Source: Pseudomonas sp. GOM7 (GTDB taxonomy: Bacteria; Pseudomonadota; Gammaproteobacteria; Pseudomonadales; Pseudomonadaceae). From it: a stretch of 64,000 bases of DNA. Location: contig NZ_CP113519.1 of assembly GCF_026723825.1 (NCBI RefSeq), positions 4,774,001 to 4,838,000 of the forward strand, read 5' to 3'. The notes under the pieces are model-generated. The model ran no database searches. It worked only from the letters and a program-made list of their open reading frames with translations, and was not told where the DNA came from. Shown here in pieces: positions 40,672-49,781 of the stretch. How positions within the stretch are numbered: position 1 is the first letter of the stretch; each line of letters opens with the position of its first letter. The position numbers were made by a program, and so were the translations under genes.

Positions 40672-41966
40672 GCCCGCTCGCGCTCCTCGAAGAGTGCCTG
40701 AACGAAGGCCTGCGCCTGGAACGGGCGCAGGTCATCGATGCCCTCGCCCACGCCGATGTAGCGAATCGGCAAGCCGAACTGCTTGGCCAGGGCGAAGATG
40801 ACGCCGCCCTTGGCGGTGCCATCGAGCTTGGTCAGCGCCAGGCCGCTGAGGTTCACCGTCTGGTTGAACTGCTTGGCCTGGTTGATGGCGTTCTGCCCGG
40901 TACCGGCGTCGAGCACCAGCAGCACTTCGTGCGGCGCCGTTTCGTCCAGCTTGCCGATCACCCGGCGCACCTTCCTCAGCTCTTCCATCAGGTTGTCCTT
41001 GGTGTGCAGGCGCCCGGCGGTGTCGGCGATCAGCACGTCGACGCCACGGGACTTGGCGGCCTGCACCGCGTCGAAGATCACCGAGGCCGAGTCGGCGCCG
41101 GTGTGCTGAGCGATCACCGCGATGTTGTTGCGCTCGCCCCAGACCTGCAATTGCTCCACGGCAGCGGCGCGGAAGGTGTCGCCAGCGGCGAGCATGACCT
41201 TCTTGCCTTCGAGCTGCAGCTTCTTGGCCAGCTTGCCGATGGTGGTGGTCTTGCCCACGCCGTTGACCCCGACGACGAGGATCACATAGGGCTGCTTGGC
41301 GCTGTCGATCACCAGTGGCTGTTCCACCGGCTTGAGCAGGGTCACCAGCTCTTCCTGCAACGCCTTGTACAGCGCGCCGCTGTCGGCCAGTTCCTTGCGC
41401 GCCACGCGCTTGGTCAGGTTGCCGATGATGGCGGTGGTCGCCTCGACACCGACGTCAGCGGTGAGCAGACGGGTTTCCAGATCGTCGAGCAGGTCGTCGT
41501 CGATGCTCTTCTTGCCGAGGAACAGGCTGGCCATGCCCTCGCCGAGGCTGGCGCTGGTCTTGGACAGGCCTTGCTTGAGGCGGGCGAAGAAGCTCGGCTT
41601 TTCCTGCGTGGCAGGCACGGCGACAGGAGCAGGCGGGATGGCCTCGACCATGGGTTCGGGGGCCGCTAGCGGCACCTCAGCGACCACAGGCGCGGCCTCG
41701 ACAACGCTTGGCGCTGGCTGCGGCGCTGGCGTGGTTTCGGCGGCTTCCGGCTCGGCTGCCGGCACGCTCTCGGAAACCGGCTCCGGCGTCGCCGGCTCGG
41801 CAGGTGCCAGAGCGGACTCAGGCTGCTCGGCTGGTGCTGGCTCGGTGGTGCTGTCCGCCGGTTTCTTGCGCCACCAACTGAACAGGGATTTCTTTTCTTC
41901 GGTCACAGGCGGATTCTGCGCGCCAGCCTCGGCCGGCGACTTCTTGTCGTCTTTGGAACCAAACAT
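40668..41966 (-). CDS. ftsY: Signal recognition particle receptor FtsY
   Basis: A 432-aa SRP receptor GTPase for co-translational membrane targeting. The long N-terminal A domain (about 120 residues) is rich in Ala, Pro and Glu with a basic patch SLFSWWRKKPAD. The NG domain follows: VVGVNGVGKTTTIGKLAKK, IADTAGRLHTKDNLMEEL and LTKLDGTAKGGVIFAL. The ATG at 41966 (MFGSKDDKK) matches other Pseudomonas; an ATG at 41978 is possible. It is divergent from the M16 protease genes. Confidence 0.96.
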   Translation of the reverse strand: MFGSKDDKKSPAEAGAQNPPVTEEKKSLFSWWRKKPADSTTEPAPAEQPESALAPAEPATPEPVSESVPAAEPEAAETTPAPQPAPSVVEAAPVVAEVPLAAPEPMVEAIPPAPVAVPATQEKPSFFARLKQGLSKTSASLGEGMASLFLGKKSIDDDLLDDLETRLLTADVGVEATTAIIGNLTKRVARKELADSGALYKALQEELVTLLKPVEQPLVIDSAKQPYVILVVGVNGVGKTTTIGKLAKKLQLEGKKVMLAAGDTFRAAAVEQLQVWGERNNIAVIAQHTGADSASVIFDAVQAAKSRGVDVLIADTAGRLHTKDNLMEELRKVRRVIGKLDETAPHEVLLVLDAGTGQNAINQAKQFNQTVNLSGLALTKLDGTAKGGVIFALAKQFGLPIRYIGVGEGIDDLRPFQAQAFVQALFEERERA

Positions 41967-42107
41967 GGGTCGCTGCATCTCAGGGGAGCGGACGCCAACA
42001 GGCTGAAAAGCCTTGCCGCGCCGCCCCGGAAAAGGATGGGGTATCCTAGCACCTCTTCGCCCGCCGGCGGTACGACCGCCCAGGCTATCCGACAGGTCAG
42101 ACTCTCG

Positions 42108-43475
42108 ATGAATGCCATTGCCCGCCGCTCGCTCGGCTTGCTGTTCAGCTTGCTCTGCGCTCCGCTGACAACCTTCGCCGCCACCGCCCAACCCACCCAC
42201 GAATTCGCCCTGGACAATGGCCTCAAGGTCATCGTCCGCGAGGATCACCGCGCCCCGGTGGTGGTCTCGCAGATCTGGTACAAGGTCGGCTCCAGCTACG
42301 AGACGCCCGGCTCCACCGGCCTGTCCCATGCCCTGGAGCACATGATGTTCAAAGGCAGCGCCAAGCTCGGCCCGGGCGAGGCCTCCGAAGTGCTGCGCAA
42401 GCTGGGCGCCGAAGAGAACGCCTTCACCAGCGACGACTACACCGCCTACTACCAGGTGCTGGCCCGCGACCGCCTACCGGTGGCCCTGGAGCTGGAAGCC
42501 GACCGCCTGGCCAGCCTGAAGCTGCCAGCAGACGAGTTCGCCAAGGAAATCGAGGTAATCAAGGAAGAGCGCCGCCTGCGCACCGACGACCGCCCCTCGT
42601 CCAAGGCCTTCGAGCGCTTCAAGGCCATGGCCTACCCGGCCAGCGGCTACAGCATTCCCACCATCGGCTGGATGGCCGACCTGGAGCGCATGCACATCGA
42701 CGAACTGCGTGCCTGGCACCAGAAGTGGTATGCACCGAACAACGCCACCCTGGTGGTGGTCGGTGACGTGACCGTGGATGAGGTCAAGAGCCAGGTACAG
42801 CGCTACTTCGGCGACATCCCGCGCGGCGAAGTGCCCACTGCCAAACTGCCGCTGGAACTGGCTGCGCCGGGCGAACGCCGCATCACCCTGCACCTCAAGA
42901 CCCAACTGCCGAGCCTGCTGATGGGCTTCAACGTGCCGGGCCTGGCCACCGCTGCAACGCCACGCCAGGTCTACGCCCTGCGCCTGGCCGCCGCCCTGCT
43001 CGATGGCGGCTACAGCGCGCGCCTGTCCACCCGCCTGGAACGCGGCGAAGAACTGGTTTCCGGCGCCAGCGCCTGGTACAACGCCTTCACCCGTGGCGAC
43101 AGCCTGTTCATTCTCTCGGCCACCCCCAACGTGCAGAAGGGCAAGACCCTGGAACAGGTCGAGGCCGGCCTGTGGCGCGAGCTGGAAGCGCTGAAGAAAA
43201 CGCCGCCGTCCGCTGCCGAACTGGCGCGGGTACGCGCCCAGGTCATCGCCGGTCTGGTTTACGAGCGCGACTCAATCAGCAGCCAGGCCACCAGCATTGG
43301 CCAACTGGAAACCGTCGGCCTGTCCTGGCAACTGATCGACCAGGAACTGGCCGAGCTGAGCGCCGTGACCCCAGCCGACATCCAGCAGGCCGCCCGCACC
43401 TTCTTCGTTCGCGACCGCCTGAGCGTCGCCCACGTACTGCCCGAAGAGTCCCGTAATGAGGAGTCCCGCCCATGA
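42108..43475 (+). CDS. M16 family zinc peptidase, catalytic subunit
   Basis: A 455-aa secreted protease of the insulinase/PqqL type with a signal peptide (RSLGLLFSLLCAPLTTFA). The inverted zinc motif HALEHMMFKG (HXXEH) is intact, and a downstream Glu in EIEVIKEERRLRTDDRP fits the third ligand. It is followed, with a 4-bp overlap, by a second M16 gene lacking the zinc motif; such pairs form heterodimers in which one subunit is catalytic. The location is probably periplasmic. The substrate is unknown. Confidence 0.92.
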   Translation: MNAIARRSLGLLFSLLCAPLTTFAATAQPTHEFALDNGLKVIVREDHRAPVVVSQIWYKVGSSYETPGSTGLSHALEHMMFKGSAKLGPGEASEVLRKLGAEENAFTSDDYTAYYQVLARDRLPVALELEADRLASLKLPADEFAKEIEVIKEERRLRTDDRPSSKAFERFKAMAYPASGYSIPTIGWMADLERMHIDELRAWHQKWYAPNNATLVVVGDVTVDEVKSQVQRYFGDIPRGEVPTAKLPLELAAPGERRITLHLKTQLPSLLMGFNVPGLATAATPRQVYALRLAAALLDGGYSARLSTRLERGEELVSGASAWYNAFTRGDSLFILSATPNVQKGKTLEQVEAGLWRELEALKKTPPSAAELARVRAQVIAGLVYERDSISSQATSIGQLETVGLSWQLIDQELAELSAVTPADIQQAARTFFVRDRLSVAHVLPEESRNEESRP

Positions 43476-44932
43476 AGACTGAGCAACGCCGCCTGGGCCT
43501 GCTCGGCCTGATCCTGTCCAGCGCCCTGGCTCTGGGCGCCTGCGCCAACCTGTCCGACAGCACCGTGACTGGCGATGCCGCCAAGCTGCAGTCGCTGGCT
43601 GCGCTAGACGGCAAGGCGCCAACGCGCCGCACTCTGGATATCCAGACCTGGAACACCGCGCAAGGCGCCAAGGTGCTGTTCGTCGAAGCCCACGAACTGC
43701 CGATGTTCGACCTGCGCCTGACCTTCGCCGCCGGCAGCAGCCAGGACGGCGGCGTGCCAGGCCTGGCCACCCTGACCAACGCCATGCTCAACGAAGGCGT
43801 GCCAGGCAAGGATGTCGGCGCCATCGCCGCCGGCTTCGAGGGCCTCGGGGCCGAATTCGGCAACGGCGCCTACCGTGACATGGCCGTGGCCAGCCTGCGC
43901 AGCCTGAGCGCGCCGGAACAACGCACACCCGCCCTGGCACTGTTCAGCGACGTGCTGGGCAAGCCCACCTTCCCCGCCGACTCGCTGGTACGGATCAAGA
44001 ACCAGTTGCTCGCCGGCTTCGAGTTCCAGAAGCAGAACCCAGGCAAACTGGCCAGCCTGGAGCTGTTCGAGCACCTGTACGGCCAGCACCCCTACGCCCA
44101 CCCGAGCGATGGCACACCGCAGTCGATCCCGGGCATTACCCGCCAGCAACTGCAGGCCTTCCATGCCCGCGCCTATGCCGCCGGCAACGCGGTGATCGCC
44201 CTGGTTGGTGACCTCTCGCGCAGCGAGGCCGAGGCCATCGCCAATCAGGTTTCTGCTGCCCTGCCGAAAGGCCCGGCACTGGCGAAGATCCCCCAGCCAC
44301 AAACACCCAAACCCGGCACCAGTCATATCGAGTACCCGTCCAACCAGACCCACCTGATGCTCGCCCAGCTCGGCATCGACCGCCGCGACCCGGACTACGC
44401 CGCCCTGTACCTGGGCAACCAGATCTTCGGCGGCGGCGGCTTCGGTACCCGGCTGATGAGCGAGGTGCGCGAGAAGCGCGGCCTGACTTATGGTGTCTAC
44501 TCCGGTTTCAGCGCCATGCAGGCGCGCGGCCCGTTCATGATCAACCTGCAAACCCGCGCCGACCTCAGCGAAGGCACCCTGGCCCTGGTCAAGCAACTGC
44601 TCGCCGACTACCTGCGTGACGGCCCCACCCCACAGGAGCTGGACAACGCCAAGCGCGAGCTGGCCGGCAGCTTCCCGCTGTCCACCGCGAGCAATGCCGA
44701 TATCGTCGGGCAACTGGCGTCGATGGGCTTCTACGACCTGCCGCTGAGCTATCTGGACGACTTCATGCGCGACGTGCAAAGCCTGACCACCGAGCAGGTC
44801 AAGGCGGCGATGGCCAAGCATCTCGACCCGAATGCGATGGTCGTGGTCACCGCTGGCCCGACTGTGCCGCAGAAAGAGCTGCCGCCGCCCACCGAGCGGC
44901 CAGCCGAGCGCCCCAGCACGGTGCCACACTGA
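43472..44932 (+). CDS. M16 family peptidase-like lipoprotein, non-catalytic subunit
   Basis: A 486-aa M16 protein with a lipoprotein signal (LILSSALALGAC, Cys after LGA). At the position of HXXEH it has GLATLTNAMLNEG, so zinc binding is lost. The C-terminal half keeps the M16 R/Y pair region (GTRLMSEVREKRGLTYGVYS). It probably anchors or shapes the active chamber of the catalytic partner encoded just upstream. The C-terminus is Pro/Glu-rich. The stop overlaps the rsmD ATG by one base. Confidence 0.92.
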   Translation: MKTEQRRLGLLGLILSSALALGACANLSDSTVTGDAAKLQSLAALDGKAPTRRTLDIQTWNTAQGAKVLFVEAHELPMFDLRLTFAAGSSQDGGVPGLATLTNAMLNEGVPGKDVGAIAAGFEGLGAEFGNGAYRDMAVASLRSLSAPEQRTPALALFSDVLGKPTFPADSLVRIKNQLLAGFEFQKQNPGKLASLELFEHLYGQHPYAHPSDGTPQSIPGITRQQLQAFHARAYAAGNAVIALVGDLSRSEAEAIANQVSAALPKGPALAKIPQPQTPKPGTSHIEYPSNQTHLMLAQLGIDRRDPDYAALYLGNQIFGGGGFGTRLMSEVREKRGLTYGVYSGFSAMQARGPFMINLQTRADLSEGTLALVKQLLADYLRDGPTPQELDNAKRELAGSFPLSTASNADIVGQLASMGFYDLPLSYLDDFMRDVQSLTTEQVKAAMAKHLDPNAMVVVTAGPTVPQKELPPPTERPAERPSTVPH

Positions 44933-45534
44933 TGCGCGGGCGCACTCCGCAGAAACCGGCCGCCAAGGCCCATGGTGGCCAAGGCCAGTTGCGCATCATC
45001 GGCGGCCAGTGGCGTTCGCGGCGCTTCGCCTTCCCCGACGGCCCGGGACTGCGCCCGACACCGGATCGGGTGCGCGAAACCCTGTTCAACTGGCTGGCGC
45101 CTTATGTCGAGGGCGCCCATGTGCTCGACCCCTTCGCCGGCAGCGGCGCACTGCTGCTCGAAGCGCTGTCGCGCGGCGCCGCCAGCGGCCTGGCCTGCGA
45201 CCTCAACCCAGCCTCGGTGGCAGCCTTGCGCGGACACCTGGCGACTCTGCAGTGCAGCGCTGGTGAAATCCAGCTAGGCGATGCTTTGCAGTTGCTGGCA
45301 CGCCCGGCGCCGCGTCGCTTCGATATCGTCCTGCTCGATCCGCCGTTCCACAAGGATCTGCTGCAAGACGCCTGCAATCTGCTGGAGGCACAGGGCTGGC
45401 TAGCCGATGACGCCTGGATCTACACCGAAAGCGAAACCGCGCCCTCGACCCTGGGCCTGCCCGGCAACTGGCGCCTGCATCGGGAGAAACACACCGGCCA
45501 GGTGCATTACGCGCTGTGGCAAAGAAGTGCGTAG
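44932..45534 (+). CDS. rsmD: 16S rRNA (guanine(966)-N2)-methyltransferase RsmD
   Basis: A 200-aa SAM methyltransferase. RIIGGQWRSRRFAFPDGPGL and RPTPDRVRETLFNWL open the domain, VLDPFAGSGALLLEAL is the SAM loop and DIVLLDPPFHKD carries the catalytic DPPF. It modifies G966 in the 30S subunit. The TAG stop is the first part of a GTAGGGTGGATGT palindrome, so the gene end has been set by a repeat. Confidence 0.95.
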   Translation: MRGRTPQKPAAKAHGGQGQLRIIGGQWRSRRFAFPDGPGLRPTPDRVRETLFNWLAPYVEGAHVLDPFAGSGALLLEALSRGAASGLACDLNPASVAALRGHLATLQCSAGEIQLGDALQLLARPAPRRFDIVLLDPPFHKDLLQDACNLLEAQGWLADDAWIYTESETAPSTLGLPGNWRLHREKHTGQVHYALWQRSA

Positions 45535-45560
45535 GGTGGATGTCGCCTTTTACATCCACC
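45535..45560. repeat. Short hairpin repeat after rsmD
   Basis: GGTGGATGT (45535-45543) pairs with ACATCCACC (45552-45560) around an 8-nt T-rich loop. It is a dispersed-palindrome type that may also act as the rsmD terminator. Confidence 0.6.
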
Positions 45561-45600
45561 ATGACGGCGTAATTGGTTTTATGGGAGGGTAGGCAAGCTC

Positions 45601-45653
45601 CGTAGCCTGGATGAAATCCAGGGCCGCCGCTCCCGGATTGCATCCGGGCTACG
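45601..45653. repeat. REP element, GTAGCC(C/T)GGATG class, copy 1
   Basis: CGTAGCCTGGATGAAATCCAGG and CCCGGATTGCATCCGGGCTACG form a two-armed inverted repeat. The same pattern recurs at 46670-46731 and 54121-54182, and as a half copy near 46748. Confidence 0.85.
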
Positions 45654-45663
45654 TCTAACGCCG

Positions 45664-46674
45664 ATGATCGACCGCACCATGAACACTGACTTTCGCCCCG
45701 CCTGGTGGCTCCCCGGCCCGCATCTGCAGACGCTGTGGAACCCCTTCTGCCGCAAGCCGCCGCAGCTTGAACGCCAGCGCGAACGGCTGTGGCTGGACGA
45801 TGGCGATTTTCTCGACCTCGACTGGCATGGCCCACACGATGCCCACGCGCCGCTGGTGCTGGTGCTGCATGGTCTGACCGGCAGCTCCAGCTCGCTCTAC
45901 GTGCTCGGCCTGCAGCAGGCCCTGGCCGCAGGTGGCTGGGCCAGCGTGGCGTTGAACTGGCGCGGCTGCTCCGGCGAGCCCAACCTGCTGCCACGCGGCT
46001 ACCACTCCGGTGTCAGCGAGGATCTGGCCTCGGTGGTGGTGCACCTGCGCGCACAGCGACCAATGGCACCGCTGTACGCCGTGGGCTATTCCCTGGGCGG
46101 CAACGTGCTGCTCAAGTACCTGGGCGAAAGCGGCGCGCGATGCCCGTTGCAAGGCGCCGTGGCGGTCTCGGTGCCCTTCCGTCTGGATCAGTGCGCCGAC
46201 CGCATCGGCCTGGGCTTCTCGCGGGTGTACCAGGCGCATTTCATGCGCGAGCTGGTGGCCTACGTGAACAACAAGCAGCGCCTGTTCAGCGAGCAAGGCC
46301 GTGGCGAACACCTGTCGGTACTGGAGCGCCTCGGCCCGCTGGACGGCATGCGCACCTTCTGGGACTTCGATGGGCGCATCACCGCACCGCTGCATGGTTT
46401 CAGCGATGCCCACGACTATTACCGGCGCGCCTCCAGCCGCTTCTACCTGGGCGACATCCGCACGCGCACGCTGATCATCCAGGCCGAGAACGACCCCTTC
46501 ATCTTCCGCCACAGCCTGCCGGCAGCCAGCGAGCTGGCGCCTGGCACCGAGTTCGAGCTGCACGCCAAGGGCGGCCATGTCGGCTTCGTCGAGGGCAGCC
46601 CGCGCCGTCCGGTCTACTACCTGGAGCGACGCATTCCGCAGTGGCTGGCCGCGCTGAACACAGGATCTGCGTAG
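45664..46674 (+). CDS. YheT-family alpha/beta hydrolase
   Basis: A 336-aa hydrolase (331 aa from the second ATG at 45679). Motifs: WWLPGPHLQTLWNPFCR, which is typical of the YheT group; LVLHGLTGSSSSLYVL with the oxyanion HG; the nucleophile elbow GYSLGGNVLLKYL; an Asp in ENDPFIF; and a His in KGGHVGFVEG. The triad is complete. The substrate is unknown; relatives are annotated as esterases. The start is ambiguous since neither ATG has an RBS; a REP element ends 10 bp upstream. The TAG stop lies within the next REP element. Confidence 0.88.
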   Translation: MIDRTMNTDFRPAWWLPGPHLQTLWNPFCRKPPQLERQRERLWLDDGDFLDLDWHGPHDAHAPLVLVLHGLTGSSSSLYVLGLQQALAAGGWASVALNWRGCSGEPNLLPRGYHSGVSEDLASVVVHLRAQRPMAPLYAVGYSLGGNVLLKYLGESGARCPLQGAVAVSVPFRLDQCADRIGLGFSRVYQAHFMRELVAYVNNKQRLFSEQGRGEHLSVLERLGPLDGMRTFWDFDGRITAPLHGFSDAHDYYRRASSRFYLGDIRTRTLIIQAENDPFIFRHSLPAASELAPGTEFELHAKGGHVGFVEGSPRRPVYYLERRIPQWLAALNTGSA

Positions 46675-46731
46675 CCTGGATGAAATCCAGGGGTCTATAC
46701 ACGCAATGCCCCGGATTGCATCCGGGCTACG
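46670..46731. repeat. REP element, GTAGCC(C/T)GGATG class, copy 2
   Basis: GCGTAGCCTGGATGAAATCC and CCGGATTGCATCCGGGCTACG flank a 20-nt centre. Its first bases provide the TAG stop codon of the hydrolase gene. A partial third copy, GTAGCCCGGATGGAAGCCGGG, follows at about 46748-46768. Confidence 0.85.
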
Positions 46732-46778
46732 GCTCTACCTCGGTGTTGTAGCCCGGATGGAAGCCGGGACGATACCAA

Positions 46779-47438
46779 TCAGCCCAACACCTGCCCCAGG
46801 GGGACGTGCAGGCGCTCATACAGGGCCTCGACCGCCTCGCGCGCGGCCGGGGCGATATAGCCGCCTTCCAGCGCCAGCACCTGATAGATGCCACGGCGCA
46901 GCATGTCCTGGCTGAGGTTGTCCGGGTTGGCTCCGGCAGTGCAGAGAAAGCGCACCCAGGAGGTCATGATGATCCAGGCGTTGAGCGTCAGCGCCTCGAT
47001 CTGCGCCGGGCCCATCAACAGGATCTCGGCGTCGACGAAACCCTGATAGATCGCCTGCGCCCCCACCAGGCAGCGCTGGGCGAAGGCGCGATAACGCTCG
47101 GCCAGCTCGGCATCGGAATCGAGCAGGTGTTCCAGATCGCGATGCAGGAAGCGGTAGTGCCACATCGCAGCCAGCAGCGCCTCCAGATAGAAGGTCTTGT
47201 CGTCCACGGTCAGCGCGCGCCCCTCGGGTGGGCGCAGAAAGCTGTCGACCTGCGCCTCGTACTGGGCGAACAGCTCGGCAATGATCACCTGCTTGTTGCG
47301 GAAGTGGTAGTACAGGTTGCCCGGCGAAATGCCCAGGTGGGCGGCGATATGGTTGGTCGTCACGTTGCGCTCGCCCTGGCTGTTGAACAGGCTCAGGCTC
47401 GCGGCAACGATGCGGTCACGGGTCTTTGGCGGCGCCAT
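46779..47438 (-). CDS. TetR family transcriptional regulator
   Basis: A 219-aa repressor-type protein. The N-terminal HTH is VTTNHIAAHLGISPGNLYYH, preceded by RDRIVAASLSLFNSQGE; the C-terminal ligand domain is helical (LEALLAAMWHYRFLHRDLEH). It is divergent from the aldehyde dehydrogenase gene, with 200 bp between them containing a 16-bp palindrome on a promoter-like sequence. It probably controls that cluster. The ligand is unknown. Confidence 0.92.
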   Translation of the reverse strand: MAPPKTRDRIVAASLSLFNSQGERNVTTNHIAAHLGISPGNLYYHFRNKQVIIAELFAQYEAQVDSFLRPPEGRALTVDDKTFYLEALLAAMWHYRFLHRDLEHLLDSDAELAERYRAFAQRCLVGAQAIYQGFVDAEILLMGPAQIEALTLNAWIIMTSWVRFLCTAGANPDNLSQDMLRRGIYQVLALEGGYIAPAAREAVEALYERLHVPLGQVLG

Positions 47439-47571
47439 GCTCGGCTCGTTCTCGACTGCAAAATGGCAAAGGTACAGGCAGAAACAGGCGAAGTGTTACC
47501 TCGCCAGCTCGCCAAGGCCACGCGCTGACCTTTGGTTAGGGTGCAGGCAGATCGAGGGCGCGGCATCCTAT

Positions 47572-47600
47572 TTGACAGACTAGAGCAATTACTCTAAACA
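47572..47600 (+). promoter_or_regulatory. Putative sigma70 promoter with TetR operator, upstream of calB
   Basis: TTGACA (47572-47577), 17 bp, then TAAACA (47595-47600). The spacer and start of the -10 are covered by TAGAGCAATTACTCTA (47581-47596), in which 7 of 8 base pairs are symmetrical. A repressor bound here would block RNA polymerase. Assignment to the neighbouring TetR protein is inference. Confidence 0.55.
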
Positions 47601-47638
47601 TCCAGTACCCCCAGACTGGAACGTTCCGGAGCAACGCC

Positions 47639-49069
47639 ATGGCCAGCAACATCGCCTACCTGCAGCACAGCCAACAGCAGATCGATCAGCTAGACGACAC
47701 CTTCGCCCTGCAGCGCTCGGCGTTCGCCGCCAATCCGATGCCGTCGGCCGAGCAGCGCATCCAGTGGCTGAGTTCCCTGCGCGAACTGCTGACCGAGCAG
47801 CAGGAGGCCCTGGTGGCAGCGATCTCCGAGGACTTCAGCAATCGCTCGGCCGACGAAACCCGTCTGGCCGAACTGATGCCCAGTCTGCACGGCATCCACT
47901 ATGCGACCAAGCGCCTGCGCAAGTGGATGAAGCCTTCGCGGCGCAGCGTCGGCCTGCAGTTCATGCCCGCAGCGGCCAAGGTGGTCTACCAGCCGCTGGG
48001 AGTGGTCGGCATCATCGTGCCCTGGAACTACCCGCTGTTCCTCGCCATCGGCCCGTTGACCGGCGCGCTGGCCGCCGGCAACCGGGTGATGATCAAGATG
48101 AGCGAATCCACGCCGGTCACCTCGCTGCTGCTCAAGCAACTGCTGGCGCGCATCTTCCCCGAAGACCTGGTCAGCGTGGCCCTGGGCGAGGCGGAAGTGG
48201 GCATGGCCTTCTCCAAGCTGCCGTTCGATCATCTGCTGTTCACCGGTGCCACCAGCATCGGCAAGCACGTGATGCGCGCCGCCGCCGAGAACCTCACCCC
48301 GGTGACCCTGGAGCTGGGCGGCAAGTCGCCGGCCATCGTTTCCGCCGACGTACCGCTGGCCGACGCCGCCGAGCGCATCGCCTTCGGCAAGACCCTCAAC
48401 GCCGGGCAGACCTGCGTGGCGCCCGACTATGTGCTGGTGCCAAGGGATCGTGTCGAGGGCTTCGTCACCGCCTATCGCGAGGTGGTGCAGCGCTTCTACC
48501 CGACGCTGGCGGACAACCCGGACTACACGGCCATCATCAACGAACGCCAGTTGGCCCGCCTCAATGGCTACCTGCAGGATGCCGAGACCAAGGGCGCGCG
48601 CATCGTCCCATTGTTCCCGCAGAGCCAGGGCCGGCGCCTGCCGCAGAGCCTGCTGCTGAACGTGAACGACGAGATGAAGGTGATGCAGGACGAAATCTTC
48701 GGCCCGCTGCTGCCCGTGGTGCCTTACGACCGCCTGGAAGACGCCTTCGCCTACGTCAACGCCCGACCACGCCCGCTGGCGCTGTATTACTTCGGCTACG
48801 ACAAGCGCGAACAGCAGCGCGTGCTGCACGAGACCCACTCCGGTGGCGTGTGCCTCAACGACACCCTGCTGCACGTCGCCCAGGACGACATGCCGTTCGG
48901 CGGCATCGGCCCCTCGGGCATGGGCCATTACCACGGCCATGAAGGCTTCCTGACGTTCAGCAAGGCCAAGGGCGTGTTCATCAAGCAGCGCTTCAACGCC
49001 GCCAAGCTGATCTACCCGCCCTACGGCAAGGCGATCCAGAAGCTGGTCTACAAATTGTTCGTACGCTGA
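47639..49069 (+). CDS. calB: NAD-dependent aldehyde dehydrogenase, coniferyl aldehyde dehydrogenase type
   Basis: A 476-aa aldehyde dehydrogenase. The catalytic Cys259 is in NAGQTCVAPDYVLV and the general base Glu225 in TLELGGKSPAIV; the cofactor loop is FTGATSIGKHVM. Length, the C-terminal hydrophobic anchor-like stretch (LIYPPYGKAIQKLVYKLF) and sequence put it with CalB/class-3 type enzymes that oxidise aromatic or long-chain aldehydes. The true substrate cannot be read from the sequence. It is followed by a Tat lipoprotein and a GMC oxidoreductase, which could make the aldehyde. Confidence 0.87.
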   Translation: MASNIAYLQHSQQQIDQLDDTFALQRSAFAANPMPSAEQRIQWLSSLRELLTEQQEALVAAISEDFSNRSADETRLAELMPSLHGIHYATKRLRKWMKPSRRSVGLQFMPAAAKVVYQPLGVVGIIVPWNYPLFLAIGPLTGALAAGNRVMIKMSESTPVTSLLLKQLLARIFPEDLVSVALGEAEVGMAFSKLPFDHLLFTGATSIGKHVMRAAAENLTPVTLELGGKSPAIVSADVPLADAAERIAFGKTLNAGQTCVAPDYVLVPRDRVEGFVTAYREVVQRFYPTLADNPDYTAIINERQLARLNGYLQDAETKGARIVPLFPQSQGRRLPQSLLLNVNDEMKVMQDEIFGPLLPVVPYDRLEDAFAYVNARPRPLALYYFGYDKREQQRVLHETHSGGVCLNDTLLHVAQDDMPFGGIGPSGMGHYHGHEGFLTFSKAKGVFIKQRFNAAKLIYPPYGKAIQKLVYKLFVR

Positions 49070-49111
49070 TCCACGCGGGCCAGCGGCCCGCTCTGCCAGG
49101 TGATAACAACA

Positions 49112-49657
49112 ATGCACGACACCGCCCTACAACCGCCGCACCTGTCGCGGCGCAACCTGCTCAAGATCGGTCTGATGGGCACGGCCATGCTCGGTACCGT
49201 CGGCCTGACGGCCAGCCTCAGCGGCTGCTCGGCCAGCACGCCGGCCAGCGGCTACCTGATCCTGCGCAGCAGCGACATGCCCTTCCTGCGTGCGCTGATC
49301 CCGGTGATGCTGGACGGCGCAGTGCCCACCGGGCAGATGCCACAGGCCGTCGAAGGCACCATCAAGAGCCTCGATCATAGCCTGGCGCACCTGTCGCCGG
49401 AGATGCTGAAGCTCACCATGCAGCTATTCGACGTGCAGAGCATGGCCGTCACCCGCGGCCCGCTGACCGGCGTCTGGGGCAGTTGGGAAAACGCCAGCGC
49501 CAATGACGTGCGCAACTTTCTCGAGCGCTGGCAGAACAGCAGTCTGAGCCTGCTGCGCATGGGCCATTCCTCGCTGCTGCAGTTGGTGATGATGGCCTGG
49601 TACAGCCGGCCCGAGGCCTGGGCGCACTGCGGCTATCCGGGGCCACCCACCGTCTGA
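49112..49657 (+). CDS. Tat-exported lipoprotein, probable small subunit of the following GMC oxidoreductase
   Basis: A 181-aa protein with a twin-arginine signal (SRRNLLKIGLMGTAMLGTVG) ending in a lipobox-like LSGC. The mature part is helical (LRALIPVMLDGAVPTGQMP; HLSPEMLKLTMQLFDV), resembling the small gamma subunit that goes with flavin dehydrogenases such as gluconate dehydrogenase. Its place directly before a GMC oxidoreductase supports that reading. The ATG at 49112 is chosen; an upstream GTG at 49100 is possible. Confidence 0.82.
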   Translation: MHDTALQPPHLSRRNLLKIGLMGTAMLGTVGLTASLSGCSASTPASGYLILRSSDMPFLRALIPVMLDGAVPTGQMPQAVEGTIKSLDHSLAHLSPEMLKLTMQLFDVQSMAVTRGPLTGVWGSWENASANDVRNFLERWQNSSLSLLRMGHSSLLQLVMMAWYSRPEAWAHCGYPGPPTV

Positions 49658-49678
49658 AGACCTGTCGCGGCTCCCGTT

Positions 49679-49737
49679 GGGTGCGCCATGCGCACCACAA
49701 AACGGGGTTGAGCCTCGGTGCGCGCAGCGCACCCTAC
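49679..49737. repeat. REP-type palindrome, GGTGCGC class, second copy
   Basis: GGGTGCGCCATGCGCACC (49679-49696) and GGTGCGCGCAGCGCACCCTAC (49717-49737) form an inverted pair of the same class as 37245-37300. It lies between the lipoprotein gene and the oxidoreductase gene. Confidence 0.75.
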
Positions 49738-49781
49738 CCGCCCTGTCTCGCTCGCAGTGAATGACAAGAAGAGAGCCTGAA

